Source: Pseudomonas sp. NFACC02 (GTDB taxonomy: Bacteria > Pseudomonadota > Gammaproteobacteria > Pseudomonadales > Pseudomonadaceae). From it: a stretch of 64,000 nt of DNA. The notes under the pieces were generated by a model, which worked only from the letters and a program-made list of their open reading frames with translations, ran no database searches and was not told where the DNA came from. Position numbers and translations under genes: made by a program. The stretch is taken from positions 1 through 64,000 of the forward strand of contig NZ_FOEO01000028.1 of assembly GCF_900110765.1 (NCBI RefSeq), read 5' to 3'. Positions 1-15,498 of this stretch are shown here, piece after piece (the stretch's first letter is position 1; each line of letters starts with the position of its first letter).

Positions 1-38
1 AAACCCCATTTGCGAAAGCAGATGGGGTTTTGTTTTTG
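1..38 (+). terminator. Intrinsic terminator, probably of an upstream rrn operon
   Basis: Bases 1-13 pair with 18-30 around a GAAA loop (13 bp, one T-G wobble), followed by a T-rich run. In P. aeruginosa the gene upstream of birA is the 5S rRNA end of a ribosomal RNA operon, so this is most likely the rrn terminator. That assignment is inference, because no rRNA lies inside the window and the stem may continue upstream. Confidence 0.75.
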
Positions 39-223
39 CGCGTGGAAAAAACTCATCCGGTTCTGGCTGCCGGTTTCTCTATCCTGTTGCCTGCAGGCTG
101 CAGGACCTTGTTCTGTCGCTGTTCATTGCTTTCGGGGGCGCGCTTTAGGCGCAGCCTCTCTGAGTCCTAGGCGCCTTCTGCGACGATAGCTATTATGCAT
201 CCCTCTCAACAGGCGAAATAAGA

Positions 224-1189
224 ATGCAGATGTTATTGAAGCTTCTGAAAGATGGAGAGTTTCATTCCGGCGAAGACCTGGGGGTTGTCATGGGAGTGAG
301 CCGCAGTGCTGTCTGGAAAAAGCTTCAGCAGCTCGAGGCTGAGACGGGGCTGGAGATCCACAAGGTGCGAGGTCGTGGATATAGGCTCGCTAATCCTCTT
401 TTCCTGTTGGATGCACAGCGGATCGAGAAGCACCAGCCGGGCTTGGATTGGGCTGTTCGTGTCTACGACAGCGTTGATTCCACTAACGCCCAGGCTATGC
501 GTTTAATTGATGGTGGGGAGTCGTTGCCTGTACTGGTTCTTGCTGAGCGGCAAACTGCCGGCAGAGGCCGACGCGGTCGCAAGTGGGTAAGTCCGTTTGC
601 CGAGAATCTCTATTACAGTCTGGCAATGCGTGTCGATGGGGGAATGCGTCAACTGGAGGGGTTGAGCCTTCTTGTGGGTCTAGCGGTAGTCAAAATGCTG
701 CGAGACATGGGAGTCAACGGAGCGGGATTGAAGTGGCCTAACGACGTGCTGGTAGGGGGGCGCAAGCTGGCCGGGGTATTGCTGGAGCTGACGGGGGATC
801 CTGCAGATGTGTGCCACGTTGTCGTAGGCATTGGTATCAACGTCAACATGCGTGCCTCCGACGAGGTGGATCAATCCTGGACGTCGATGTTGCTTGAATC
901 CGGCGGCGTTATAGACCGCAACCAGGTGGTGGCTCATCTGAGTAAAGCGCTTGATACCTATTTGTCCGCTCATCGCAATGTTGGGTTTGGTGCTTTTCAG
1001 GCGGAGTGGGAAGCGAATCATCTTTGGCAAGGCCGGCCAGTAACGCTGCTCGCAGGTTCGAGCACGGTGGAGGGTGTGGTGGTGGGGATTGATGCGGTTG
1101 GAGCATTGCGTTTGAAAGTCGGCGATCAGGTTCAAAGCTTCAGTGGTGGCGAGCTGAGTCTTAGGCTGCGTGCTGCTCCGGAGGCGTGA
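224..1189 (+). CDS. birA: Biotin-[acetyl-CoA carboxylase] ligase / biotin operon repressor BirA
   Basis: Activates biotin to biotinoyl-5'-AMP and transfers it to the lysine of the biotin carboxyl carrier protein; the N-terminal domain lets it act as a biotin-sensing repressor. The 321 residues show an N-terminal winged helix-turn-helix (about 1-60), the biotinoyl-AMP loop GRGRRG at 113-118, KWPND at 170-174 and the catalytic KLAG lysine at 181. Length and layout match E. coli BirA (321 aa), so it should be both ligase and repressor. ATG at 224 is chosen; an in-frame ATG at 230 is possible. Bases 39-223 upstream hold no gene. The usual downstream neighbour coaX is absent. Confidence 0.96.
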   Translation: MQMLLKLLKDGEFHSGEDLGVVMGVSRSAVWKKLQQLEAETGLEIHKVRGRGYRLANPLFLLDAQRIEKHQPGLDWAVRVYDSVDSTNAQAMRLIDGGESLPVLVLAERQTAGRGRRGRKWVSPFAENLYYSLAMRVDGGMRQLEGLSLLVGLAVVKMLRDMGVNGAGLKWPNDVLVGGRKLAGVLLELTGDPADVCHVVVGIGINVNMRASDEVDQSWTSMLLESGGVIDRNQVVAHLSKALDTYLSAHRNVGFGAFQAEWEANHLWQGRPVTLLAGSSTVEGVVVGIDAVGALRLKVGDQVQSFSGGELSLRLRAAPEA

Positions 1190-1267
1190 GCGGCTTTACC
1201 AGAGTGGGGAGATCGTTGCGGTAGCATTAAAGCCGTAGCGTTGTGTTTGGGTTGTGATGAGGTCGTT

Positions 1268-1705
1268 ATGCGCTGGTTTTTTTTGCTGCTGGTAATGTTG
1301 AATGGCTTTTACTACGTATGGAACCAGCAGGAAGCTCCGCTAAGGCCGAAGGAGGTAGCCCCTCTGTCACTGTTCAAGGGCGCTCAGCAGGACATCCGCC
1401 TGTTGAGTGAGTCTGGCGCCCAATCCTATGGCTCAGCTTCACGTCAGGTTGGCGACCAGTGCCTTTATCTCGGGGGTGGGGTTGCTCAAAACGAAGCGAG
1501 GACGATCGAACAGCGCCTGACGAGCCTGGATATCCGAACCCAATTCGGCAGGCGACTAGATGACATGGGCGCCATCTACTGGTTAAAAGTTGAGCCTGAT
1601 AGTAGACGGCTTGTGGATGATGGTCTGTTGGGTGGGTTAAAGCAGGACTTCCCGCAGTTAAAAAGTAAAATAATGTCATGTGAAGGCATTGCAACCGCAG
1701 ATTAG
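1268..1705 (+). CDS. Small membrane-anchored SPOR-domain protein
   Basis: A 145-residue protein with one N-terminal membrane segment (about residues 2-18), a polar linker, and a C-terminal SPOR-like fold (about 65-140). SPOR domains bind denuded septal peptidoglycan, so a periplasmic cell-envelope role is likely but not shown. Its position before tRNA-Tyr matches the PA4278 family. I chose ATG 1268, preceded by GATGAGG, over the in-frame TTG at 1241, because the hydrophobic anchor begins directly after 1268. The gene normally follows coaX; here it follows birA by 78 bp. Confidence 0.85.
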   Translation: MRWFFLLLVMLNGFYYVWNQQEAPLRPKEVAPLSLFKGAQQDIRLLSESGAQSYGSASRQVGDQCLYLGGGVAQNEARTIEQRLTSLDIRTQFGRRLDDMGAIYWLKVEPDSRRLVDDGLLGGLKQDFPQLKSKIMSCEGIATAD

Positions 1706-1717
1706 TTTGCATAGAAT
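1689..1717 (+). promoter_or_regulatory. Candidate promoter P1 of the tRNA-Tyr-Gly-Thr cluster
   Basis: TTGCAA (1689-1694), 17-bp spacer, TAGAAT (1712-1717), then a GC-rich discriminator GGCGCC. It overlaps the 3' end of the SPOR gene. GC-rich discriminators are typical of stringently controlled stable-RNA promoters. Confidence 0.55.
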
Positions 1718-1805
1718 GGCGCCCGCTTCGCAGCGCAGGGCAAATTAAAATGCATGCGAAGCAAGCGTCAACGTTTGTAACCTCAAGTTTTTATTGAGAA
1801 AAAGG

Positions 1806-1833
1806 TTGACAGAAGGGTGGCATGATATAGAAT
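1806..1833 (+). promoter_or_regulatory. Promoter P2 of the tRNA-Tyr-Gly-Thr cluster
   Basis: Consensus -35 TTGACA (1806-1811), 16-bp spacer, -10 TAGAAT (1828-1833), discriminator GTCGCC. The predicted transcript starts a few bases before mature tRNA-Tyr at 1847. Confidence 0.8.
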
Positions 1834-1846
1834 GTCGCCTCGCTTA

Positions 1847-1933
<87 letters not shown>

Positions 1934-1958
1934 TTTTCGAGCGTAAGCAGCATGCTCG

Positions 1959-2032
<74 letters not shown>

Positions 2033-2059
2033 AGTTTTGTTGGTTGTGCAATGTGTTTT

Positions 2060-2135
2060 GCTCTTGTAGCTCAGTTGGTAGAGCACACCCTTGGTAAGGG
2101 TGAGGTCAGCGGTTCAAATCCGCTCAAGAGCTCCA
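2060..2135 (+). tRNA. tRNA-Thr (GGU)
   Basis: A 76-nt tRNA with acceptor GCTCTTG/CAAGAGC, anticodon loop TTGGTAA (GGU), GGTTCAAATCC T-arm and encoded CCA. It is followed at once by a terminator hairpin; in P. aeruginosa tufB stands in this place. Confidence 0.98.
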
Positions 2136-2140
2136 TTACT

Positions 2141-2172
2141 AAGGCAGATATGAAAGTATCTGCCTTTGTTTT
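2141..2172 (+). terminator. Terminator after tRNA-Thr
   Basis: Perfect 10-bp stem (2141-2150 with 2157-2166), 6-nt loop, then TTGTTTT. It ends the tRNA-Tyr-Gly-Thr transcript. Confidence 0.85.
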
Positions 2173-2272
2173 AGGTGGTTGATCAGATTCGGTGTTTCGG
2201 CTAGAAGCCTGATTCTGATTGATTGCCAGCAGCATTCGATGGTGTCGGAAGGTCAGGCTTGTCGAATAGCTG

Positions 2273-2301
2273 TTGAAATCTTCCTGTCAGGTCAGCATAA
2301 T
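2273..2301 (+). promoter_or_regulatory. Promoter of tRNA-Trp-secE-nusG
   Basis: TTGAAA (2273-2278), 17-bp spacer, CATAAT (2296-2301). It sits 21 bp before tRNA-Trp, downstream of the terminator at 2141, so it opens a new transcription unit. Confidence 0.7.
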
Positions 2302-2322
2302 GGTCGGCCTGATTTTGCTTTT

Positions 2323-2398
2323 AGGTCAGTAGCTCAATTGGCAGAGCGACGGTCTCCAAAACCGTAGGTTGGGGGTTCGATTCCCTCCTGACCTGCCA
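2323..2398 (+). tRNA. tRNA-Trp (CCA)
   Basis: A 76-nt tRNA with acceptor AGGTCAG/CTGACCT, anticodon loop CTCCAAA (CCA), GGTTCGATTCC T-arm and encoded CCA. It is co-oriented with secE, 45 bp ahead, as in most gammaproteobacteria. Confidence 0.98.
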
Positions 2399-2443
2399 GA
2401 TTCGCATAACGTGTCTGGCTTTCTTTTCACAGGATTTTAGTAG

Positions 2444-2812
2444 ATGAATCCAAAGGCTGAAGCCCAAGACTCCCGTTTTGACCTTGTTAAGTGGCTCGTA
2501 GTAGTCCTCCTGGTCGTTGTGGGTGTTGTCGGAAATCAATACTACTCGGCGCAGCCAATCCTGTATCGCGTACTTGCTTTGCTCGTTATCGCCGCTGTCG
2601 CAGCCTACGTAGCGCTGCAGACCGGCAAGGGCAAGGCTTTCTTCGTGTTGGCCAAGGAAGCTCGCGCTGAGATTCGTAAAGTCGTATGGCCTACTCGTCA
2701 AGAAACCACCCAGACTACCCTCATTGTGGTAGCTGTGGTTCTGGTTATGGCGCTGCTGCTGTGGGGGCTAGATTCCCTGCTCGGCTGGCTTGTTTCCTTG
2801 ATTGTCGGCTAA
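2444..2812 (+). CDS. secE: Preprotein translocase subunit SecE
   Basis: Small essential subunit of the SecYEG channel, clamping the two halves of SecY in the inner membrane. The 122 residues predict three membrane segments (about 17-36, 41-59 and 92-118) with the conserved amphipathic segment and EIRKVVWPTRQET loop between the second and third. The long three-helix form is that of E. coli. Stop lies 9 bp before nusG. Confidence 0.97.
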   Translation: MNPKAEAQDSRFDLVKWLVVVLLVVVGVVGNQYYSAQPILYRVLALLVIAAVAAYVALQTGKGKAFFVLAKEARAEIRKVVWPTRQETTQTTLIVVAVVLVMALLLWGLDSLLGWLVSLIVG

Positions 2813-2821
2813 GGGTGTCCC

Positions 2822-3355
2822 GTGGCTAAGCGTTGGTACGTAGTGCATGCCTACTCGGGTTACGAGAAGCATGTTATGCGCTCTCTGATCGAGCGTGTAA
2901 AGCTGGCAGGCATGGAAGATGGCTTCGGCGAAATTCTGGTCCCTACCGAAGAAGTGGTAGAGATGCGAAACGGCCAGAAACGCAAAAGCGAGCGTAAATT
3001 CTTCCCTGGTTATGTGCTTGTCCAGATGGACATGAATGAGGGTACTTGGCACCTGGTCAAGGATACTCCTCGTGTCATGGGCTTCATTGGTGGGACAGCG
3101 GACAAGCCCGCTCCGATCACCGATAAAGAGGCTGAAGCTATTCTCCGTCGCGTTGCGGATGGCAGCGATAAGCCGAAGCCGAAAACGTTGTTCGAGCCGG
3201 GCGAAGTGGTTCGCGTGACCGATGGTCCTTTCGCGGACTTCAACGGTACGGTTGAAGAAGTTAACTACGAAAAGAGCCGGATCCAAGTGGCTGTGCTCAT
3301 TTTCGGACGCTCTACTCCGGTGGAGCTTGAGTTCAGTCAGGTCGAAAAGGCATAG
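2822..3355 (+). CDS. nusG: Transcription elongation/antitermination factor NusG
   Basis: Binds the RNA polymerase clamp through its NGN domain and links it to Rho or ribosomal S10 through its KOW domain. The 177 residues start KRWYVVHAYSGYEK (NGN) and end with a KOW domain (about 125-177, PGEVVRVTDGPFADFNG). GTG start at 2822, fixed by conserved residues starting MAKRWYVV. Transcribed with secE and ended by the hairpin at 3374. Confidence 0.98.
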   Translation: MAKRWYVVHAYSGYEKHVMRSLIERVKLAGMEDGFGEILVPTEEVVEMRNGQKRKSERKFFPGYVLVQMDMNEGTWHLVKDTPRVMGFIGGTADKPAPITDKEAEAILRRVADGSDKPKPKTLFEPGEVVRVTDGPFADFNGTVEEVNYEKSRIQVAVLIFGRSTPVELEFSQVEKA

Positions 3356-3373
3356 CTGAGCTAGAAATCCCAT

Positions 3374-3403
3374 ACCCCGCAGCCTTGGGCTGTGGGGTTT
3401 TGT
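3374..3403 (+). terminator. Terminator/attenuator between nusG and rplK
   Basis: An 11-bp stem (3374-3384 with 3388-3398, one G-T pair), 3-nt loop, then a short T run. It divides secE-nusG from rplKAJL-rpoBC. Confidence 0.8.
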
Positions 3404-3477
3404 CGTCACTGGGATAAACGCGCAAGTAACCGGGGAGCCTTTATTAGAGGCGTTTGAACCCGTAATTGGAGTGCCTC

Positions 3478-3909
3478 ATGGCCAAGAAGATTACCGCTTA
3501 CATCAAGCTTCAAGTGAAAGCCGCTCAGGCTAACCCGAGCCCACCTGTTGGTCCTGCTCTGGGGCAGCATGGCGTGAACATCATGGAATTCTGCAAGGCT
3601 TTCAACGCCCGTACTCAGGGTCTTGAGCCAGGTCTGCCGACTCCAGTGATCATCACTGTCTATAGCGACCGTAGCTTTACTTTTGAAACCAAAAGTACCC
3701 CTGCTTCGGTTCTGTTGAAGAAAGCAGCTGGCCTGACCAGCGGCTCGGCTCGTCCGAACACCGTCAAAGTTGGCACCGTTACCCGTGCTCAGCTGGAAGA
3801 TATCGCGAAGGTTAAAAACGCTGATCTGACCGCTGCTGACATGGAAGCTGCCGTGCGTACCATCGCCGGTTCTGCTCGTAGCATGGGCCTTAACGTGGAG
3901 GGTGTGTAA
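3478..3909 (+). CDS. rplK: 50S ribosomal protein L11
   Basis: Forms the GTPase-associated centre with 23S rRNA helices 43/44 and L10-L7/L12; it is also needed for RelA activation. The 143 residues begin MAKKITAYIKLQVKAAQANP, with the proline-rich PSPPVGPALGQHG segment that contacts thiostrepton-class ligands. ATG 3478 is chosen over an in-frame upstream codon at 3466 by family alignment. Its TAA overlaps the rplA ATG (TAATG), implying translational coupling. Confidence 0.98.
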   Translation: MAKKITAYIKLQVKAAQANPSPPVGPALGQHGVNIMEFCKAFNARTQGLEPGLPTPVIITVYSDRSFTFETKSTPASVLLKKAAGLTSGSARPNTVKVGTVTRAQLEDIAKVKNADLTAADMEAAVRTIAGSARSMGLNVEGV

Positions 3910-4604
3910 TGGCTAAGCTGACCAAACGCCAGAAGGCAATCGCTTCCAAAGTTGAAGCTGGCAAGTCTTATAGCTTCAACGACGCGGCAGCCCTGCTGAC
4001 CGAACTGTCGACCGTTAAATTCAGCGAGTCCGTTGACGTTGCTGTAAACCTCGGTGTTGACCCGCGTAAATCTGACCAGGTTGTTCGTAGCGCTACTGTG
4101 CTGCCACACGGCACTGGCAAGACCGTTCGCGTTGCTGTCTTCACCCAGGGTCCAGCTGCTGAAGCTGCTCTGGCTGCCGGTGCTGATCGCGTTGGTATGG
4201 ACGACCTGGCTGCCGAAATGAAAGGCGGCGACCTGAACTATGACGTAGTTATTGCCTCTCCGGACGCAATGCGTGTTGTAGGTCAGTTGGGTCAGATCCT
4301 CGGTCCACGCGGTCTGATGCCAAACCCGAAAGTCGGTACCGTTACCCCGGACGTAGCTAACGCGGTCAAGAACGCGAAAGCCGGTCAGGTTCGTTATCGC
4401 ACCGACAAAAACGGCATCATCCACACTTCCGTAGGCAAAGTTGGCTTTGATGCTGACAAGCTGCGTGAGAACGTCGAAGCCCTGATCGCTGATCTGAAGC
4501 GTATCAAGCCAGCTTCCTCGAAAGGTATCTATGTCAAGCGCGTAACCCTGAGCACCACCATGGGCCCAGGTCTGGTCATCGACCAAGGTTCGTTGAGCGC
4601 GTAA
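3909..4604 (+). CDS. rplA: 50S ribosomal protein L1
   Basis: Builds the mobile L1 stalk that helps tRNA leave the E site; in E. coli it also represses translation of its own rplKA mRNA. The 231 residues are full length and include the hallmark GPRGLMPNPKVGTV segment. It starts on the last base of rplK. Confidence 0.98.
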   Translation: MAKLTKRQKAIASKVEAGKSYSFNDAAALLTELSTVKFSESVDVAVNLGVDPRKSDQVVRSATVLPHGTGKTVRVAVFTQGPAAEAALAAGADRVGMDDLAAEMKGGDLNYDVVIASPDAMRVVGQLGQILGPRGLMPNPKVGTVTPDVANAVKNAKAGQVRYRTDKNGIIHTSVGKVGFDADKLRENVEALIADLKRIKPASSKGIYVKRVTLSTTMGPGLVIDQGSLSA

Positions 4605-4801
4605 GACCGGCAGGGTGCGGGTAACCGCACCTTTGCAAATATTGGGGTCCCTGCCTGGCGGGGGCTATCCAAGACCGTAGGCGGCGCAAGTCTTAAAACA
4701 CAAGCCTACGCAGATGGTGCTCCCGGTTCCTTACCGAATCAGACACCAAAACGACATCAGGCTCCGGCCAGATGAAACGGTAACAAGCAGGAGTTAAACC
4801 C
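4605..4801 (+). promoter_or_regulatory. rplJL leader (L10-L7/L12 autoregulation region)
   Basis: A 197-nt non-coding leader. Visible structure: outer stem 4609-4615/4649-4655, inner stem 4614-4620/4625-4631 capped by GTAA (the two compete at 4614-4615), and a second arm 4677-4682/4704-4709 closed over an A-rich internal region. In E. coli and Bacillus the L10(L7/L12)4 complex binds such a leader to repress its own translation. The family assignment rests on position and folding, not on a search. Confidence 0.55.
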
Positions 4802-5302
4802 GTGGCAATTAAACTCGAAGACAAGAAGGCCATCGTCGCTGAAGTCAACGAGGCTGCCAAAGTCGCTCTGTCCGCTGTCGTGGCCGATGCCCGTGGCGTA
4901 ACAGTAGGCGCGATGACCGGACTCCGTAAAGAGGCTCGTGAAGCTGGCGTTTACGTACGTGTTGTACGTAACACCCTGCTCAAGCGCGCTGTTGCTGACA
5001 CTGAATACAGTGTCCTCAACGATGCGTTCACCGGCCCGACCTTGATCGCGTTCTCCAACGAACATCCAGGCGCTGCTGCCCGTTTGTTCAAAGAGTTCGC
5101 TAAAGGTCAGGACAAGTTCGAGATCAAGGCAGCTGCGTTCGAGGGCAAGTTCCTCGCAGCTAATCAGATCGACGTGCTGGCAACCTTGCCGACCCGTGAC
5201 GAAGCAATTTCTCAGCTGATGAGCGTGATTCAAGGCGCTACCAGCAAATTGGCTCGTACTCTGGCGGCAGTTCGCGAACAGAAAGAAGCAGCTGCAGCCT
5301 AA
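4802..5302 (+). CDS. rplJ: 50S ribosomal protein L10
   Basis: Base of the L7/L12 stalk; joins 23S rRNA to L7/L12 dimers and, with them, autoregulates the operon. The 166 residues start MAIKLEDKKAIVAEV from a GTG at 4802 and end in the long helix that carries the L7/L12 dimers, finishing in an alanine-rich tail. It is preceded by AGGAG and the leader above. Confidence 0.98.
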   Translation: MAIKLEDKKAIVAEVNEAAKVALSAVVADARGVTVGAMTGLRKEAREAGVYVRVVRNTLLKRAVADTEYSVLNDAFTGPTLIAFSNEHPGAAARLFKEFAKGQDKFEIKAAAFEGKFLAANQIDVLATLPTRDEAISQLMSVIQGATSKLARTLAAVREQKEAAAA

Positions 5303-5380
5303 GGCCGCACACCTCTTCTCGCGTATTTTTGTTTATTTCGAAGGCCGCATAGGCCCTCACACAATTCAGGAATTAGAGTC

Positions 5381-5746
5381 ATGTCTATCTCTCAAGACGA
5401 TATCCTCAACGCCGTAGCTGAAATGTCCGTTCTGCAGGTTGTTGAGCTGATCAAAGCTTTCGAAGAAAAATTCGGCGTTAGCGCTGCTGCTGCTTCGGCT
5501 GGTCCAGCTGCTGCTGCCGCTGTTGTTGAAGAGCAAACCGAATTCAACGTCATGCTGACCGAAGCTGGCGAGAAGAAAGTTAACGTCATTAAAGCAGTTC
5601 GTGAACTGACCGGTCTGGGCCTGAAAGAAGCCAAGGCAGTCGTTGACGGCGCTCCAGCAATGGTTCTGGAAGCAGTCGCAAAAGACGCTGCTGACAAAGC
5701 CAAAGCTGCTCTGGAAGAAGCAGGCGCTAAAGTCGAGCTGAAGTAA
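5381..5746 (+). CDS. rplL: 50S ribosomal protein L7/L12
   Basis: Multicopy acidic stalk protein that recruits and activates translational GTPases. The 121 residues show the N-terminal dimerisation helix pair, an alanine-rich hinge (about 35-52) and the C-terminal factor-binding domain with GLGLKEAKAVVDGAP. A hairpin follows before rpoB. Confidence 0.98.
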   Translation: MSISQDDILNAVAEMSVLQVVELIKAFEEKFGVSAAAASAGPAAAAAVVEEQTEFNVMLTEAGEKKVNVIKAVRELTGLGLKEAKAVVDGAPAMVLEAVAKDAADKAKAALEEAGAKVELK

Positions 5747-5792
5747 GCATCGACCTTGCGTCTCCAGCCCAAGCGTTAAGCGAAAGGCTGAT

Positions 5793-5822
5793 GGCTGGTG
5801 GCTTCTGCCACCGGCCTTTTTC
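5793..5822 (+). terminator. Attenuator between rplL and rpoB
   Basis: A 10-bp GC-rich stem (5793-5802 with 5807-5816, one T-G pair), TTCT loop, then five Ts. It sits in the 220-bp rplL-rpoB gap. In E. coli a partial terminator at this place lowers rpoBC expression relative to the ribosomal proteins; the same role is inferred here. Confidence 0.8.
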
Positions 5823-5966
5823 CGTTATTGGCGACCGATCAGGTCGGCGTCACTAACGTGCTTCAACCGCCTCGTACGGTGGCGCAAACCATGGGGTTTG
5901 CAAGATTTTCTGGTCACTCCCGTCGGGAGAGGCCAAACAAGCAGGTGACCAAGCTGGGGAACGCTG

Positions 5967-10040
<4,074 letters not shown>

Positions 10041-10103
10041 CACGTGACGCGAATCGAGAGTGGGTCGGTATGACCACTCTCTGCTCCGCCAGGAGGAAAG
10101 GCC

Positions 10104-14303
<4,200 letters not shown>

Positions 14304-14310
14304 GAGTAGG

Positions 14311-14381
14311 GCCCTGATCTCAATGTCCACCCAAAACTGACAGGTTGTTTGCTGTGAGCGGGTGGGCATTGAGGTCGGGGC
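14311..14381 (+). terminator. Long hairpin between rpoC and rpsL
   Basis: Bases 14311-14332 pair with 14360-14381 without a bulge (22 bp, three G-T pairs) around a 27-nt loop. Only a TTT follows, so it is a poor intrinsic terminator; a processing site (RNase III-like) or mRNA 3'-end stabiliser is equally possible. Confidence 0.7.
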
Positions 14382-14387
14382 TTTGCC

Positions 14388-14416
14388 TTGACTGGGGGCG
14401 GGATCCTCTTTAGACT
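14388..14416 (+). promoter_or_regulatory. Promoter of the rpsL-rpsG-fusA-tuf operon
   Basis: TTGACT (14388-14393), 17-bp spacer, TAGACT (14411-14416), starting six bases after the rpoC-rpsL hairpin. It gives a leader of about 80 nt before rpsL. Confidence 0.7.
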
Positions 14417-14432
14417 CTTGTACCCCTAAATT

Positions 14433-14466
14433 TGGCGGGACGTGTGTCCTGCCATTTTGCTTTTCT
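14433..14466 (+). terminator. Attenuator hairpin in the rpsL leader
   Basis: A 9-bp stem (14433-14441 with 14446-14454, one G-T pair), GTGT loop, then TTTTGCTTTTC. It lies between the promoter and the rpsL start, so it is placed to attenuate the streptomycin operon. A putative attenuator family upstream of Pseudomonas rpsL is known to me from Rfam; I have not run the model. Confidence 0.7.
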
Positions 14467-14507
14467 TGTAAGACAATAGCGTCGCAAGACAACAGTGGAG
14501 CTAGTAG

Positions 14508-14879
14508 ATGGCAACTATCAACCAGCTGGTACGTCAGCCGCGTAAGCGTATCGTCGAGAAATCCGACGTACCTGCGCTGCAGAACTGCCCGCAACGTCGT
14601 GGCGTGTGCACTCGCGTGTACACCACTACGCCGAAAAAACCTAACTCGGCACTGCGTAAAGTATGCCGTGTGCGCCTGACCAACGGTTTCGAGGTTTCCT
14701 CGTACATCGGTGGTGAAGGCCACAACCTGCAAGAACACAGCGTCGTCCTGATTCGTGGCGGCCGTGTAAAAGACTTGCCAGGTGTTCGTTACCACACCGT
14801 TCGCGGCTCCTTGGATACTTCGGGCGTTAAAGGCCGTAACCAGGGTCGTTCGAAGTACGGTACCAAGAAGCCTAAGTAG
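14508..14879 (+). CDS. rpsL: 30S ribosomal protein S12
   Basis: Decoding-centre protein controlling translational accuracy. The 123 residues carry wild-type K43 (in TPKKPNS) and K88 (in RVKDLPG), the two positions that change in streptomycin-resistant strains, so no such mutation is present. First gene of the str operon. Confidence 0.99.
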   Translation: MATINQLVRQPRKRIVEKSDVPALQNCPQRRGVCTRVYTTTPKKPNSALRKVCRVRLTNGFEVSSYIGGEGHNLQEHSVVLIRGGRVKDLPGVRYHTVRGSLDTSGVKGRNQGRSKYGTKKPK

Positions 14880-14997
14880 TAGCGGCTTTTTGTAAAACTG
14901 AATCATCTATTTTTCTGAGTCGATAAGAGTAAGGTCGGAGGCGTCCCGCAAGGGCACCGATTCCGAGCGAACCTGAAGACCGTTTGAGGGCTTATCC

Positions 14998-15468
14998 ATG
15001 CCAAGAAGACGCGTAGCAGCCAAGCGCGAAGTGCTTGACGATCCAAAATACGGAAGCCAGATCCTGGCGAAGTTCATGAACCACGTAATGGAAAGCGGCA
15101 AGAAAGCCGTTGCCGAGCGTATCGTTTATGGCGCGCTGGACAAGGTTAAAGAACGCAAGAACAGCGACCCCCTGGAAATCTTCGAGAAAGCTCTCGACGC
15201 CATCGCTCCGCTGGTCGAAGTAAAGTCGCGCCGTGTAGGCGGTGCTACTTACCAGGTTCCGGTCGAAGTTCGTCCGTCCCGTCGTAATGCTCTGGCAATG
15301 CGTTGGTTGGTAGACTTCGCGCGCAAGCGCGGTGAGAAGTCTATGGCACTGCGTTTGGCTGGCGAACTGCTGGATGCCGCTGAAGGCAAAGGTGCTGCGG
15401 TCAAGAAGCGTGAAGACGTGCACCGTATGGCTGAGGCCAACAAGGCTTTCTCGCACTACCGCTTCTAA
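14998..15468 (+). CDS. rpsG: 30S ribosomal protein S7
   Basis: Primary 16S rRNA binder that nucleates the 30S head and contacts E-site tRNA. The 156 residues begin MPRRRVAAKREVLDDPKYGS and show the conserved RRVGGATYQVPVEVRP beta-hairpin region. Lies 118 bp after rpsL and 30 bp before fusA. Confidence 0.99.
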   Translation: MPRRRVAAKREVLDDPKYGSQILAKFMNHVMESGKKAVAERIVYGALDKVKERKNSDPLEIFEKALDAIAPLVEVKSRRVGGATYQVPVEVRPSRRNALAMRWLVDFARKRGEKSMALRLAGELLDAAEGKGAAVKKREDVHRMAEANKAFSHYRF

Positions 15469-15498
15469 TCTCAGCGTCACTATTTTTGCGAGGGCTTT

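Noticed and set aside
2321..2701. Minus-strand frame of 126 codons over tRNA-Trp and secE
   Set aside because: Antisense of tRNA-Trp (ESNPQPTVLETVALPIELLT pattern) plus antisense of secE; no ribosome-binding site or family likeness.
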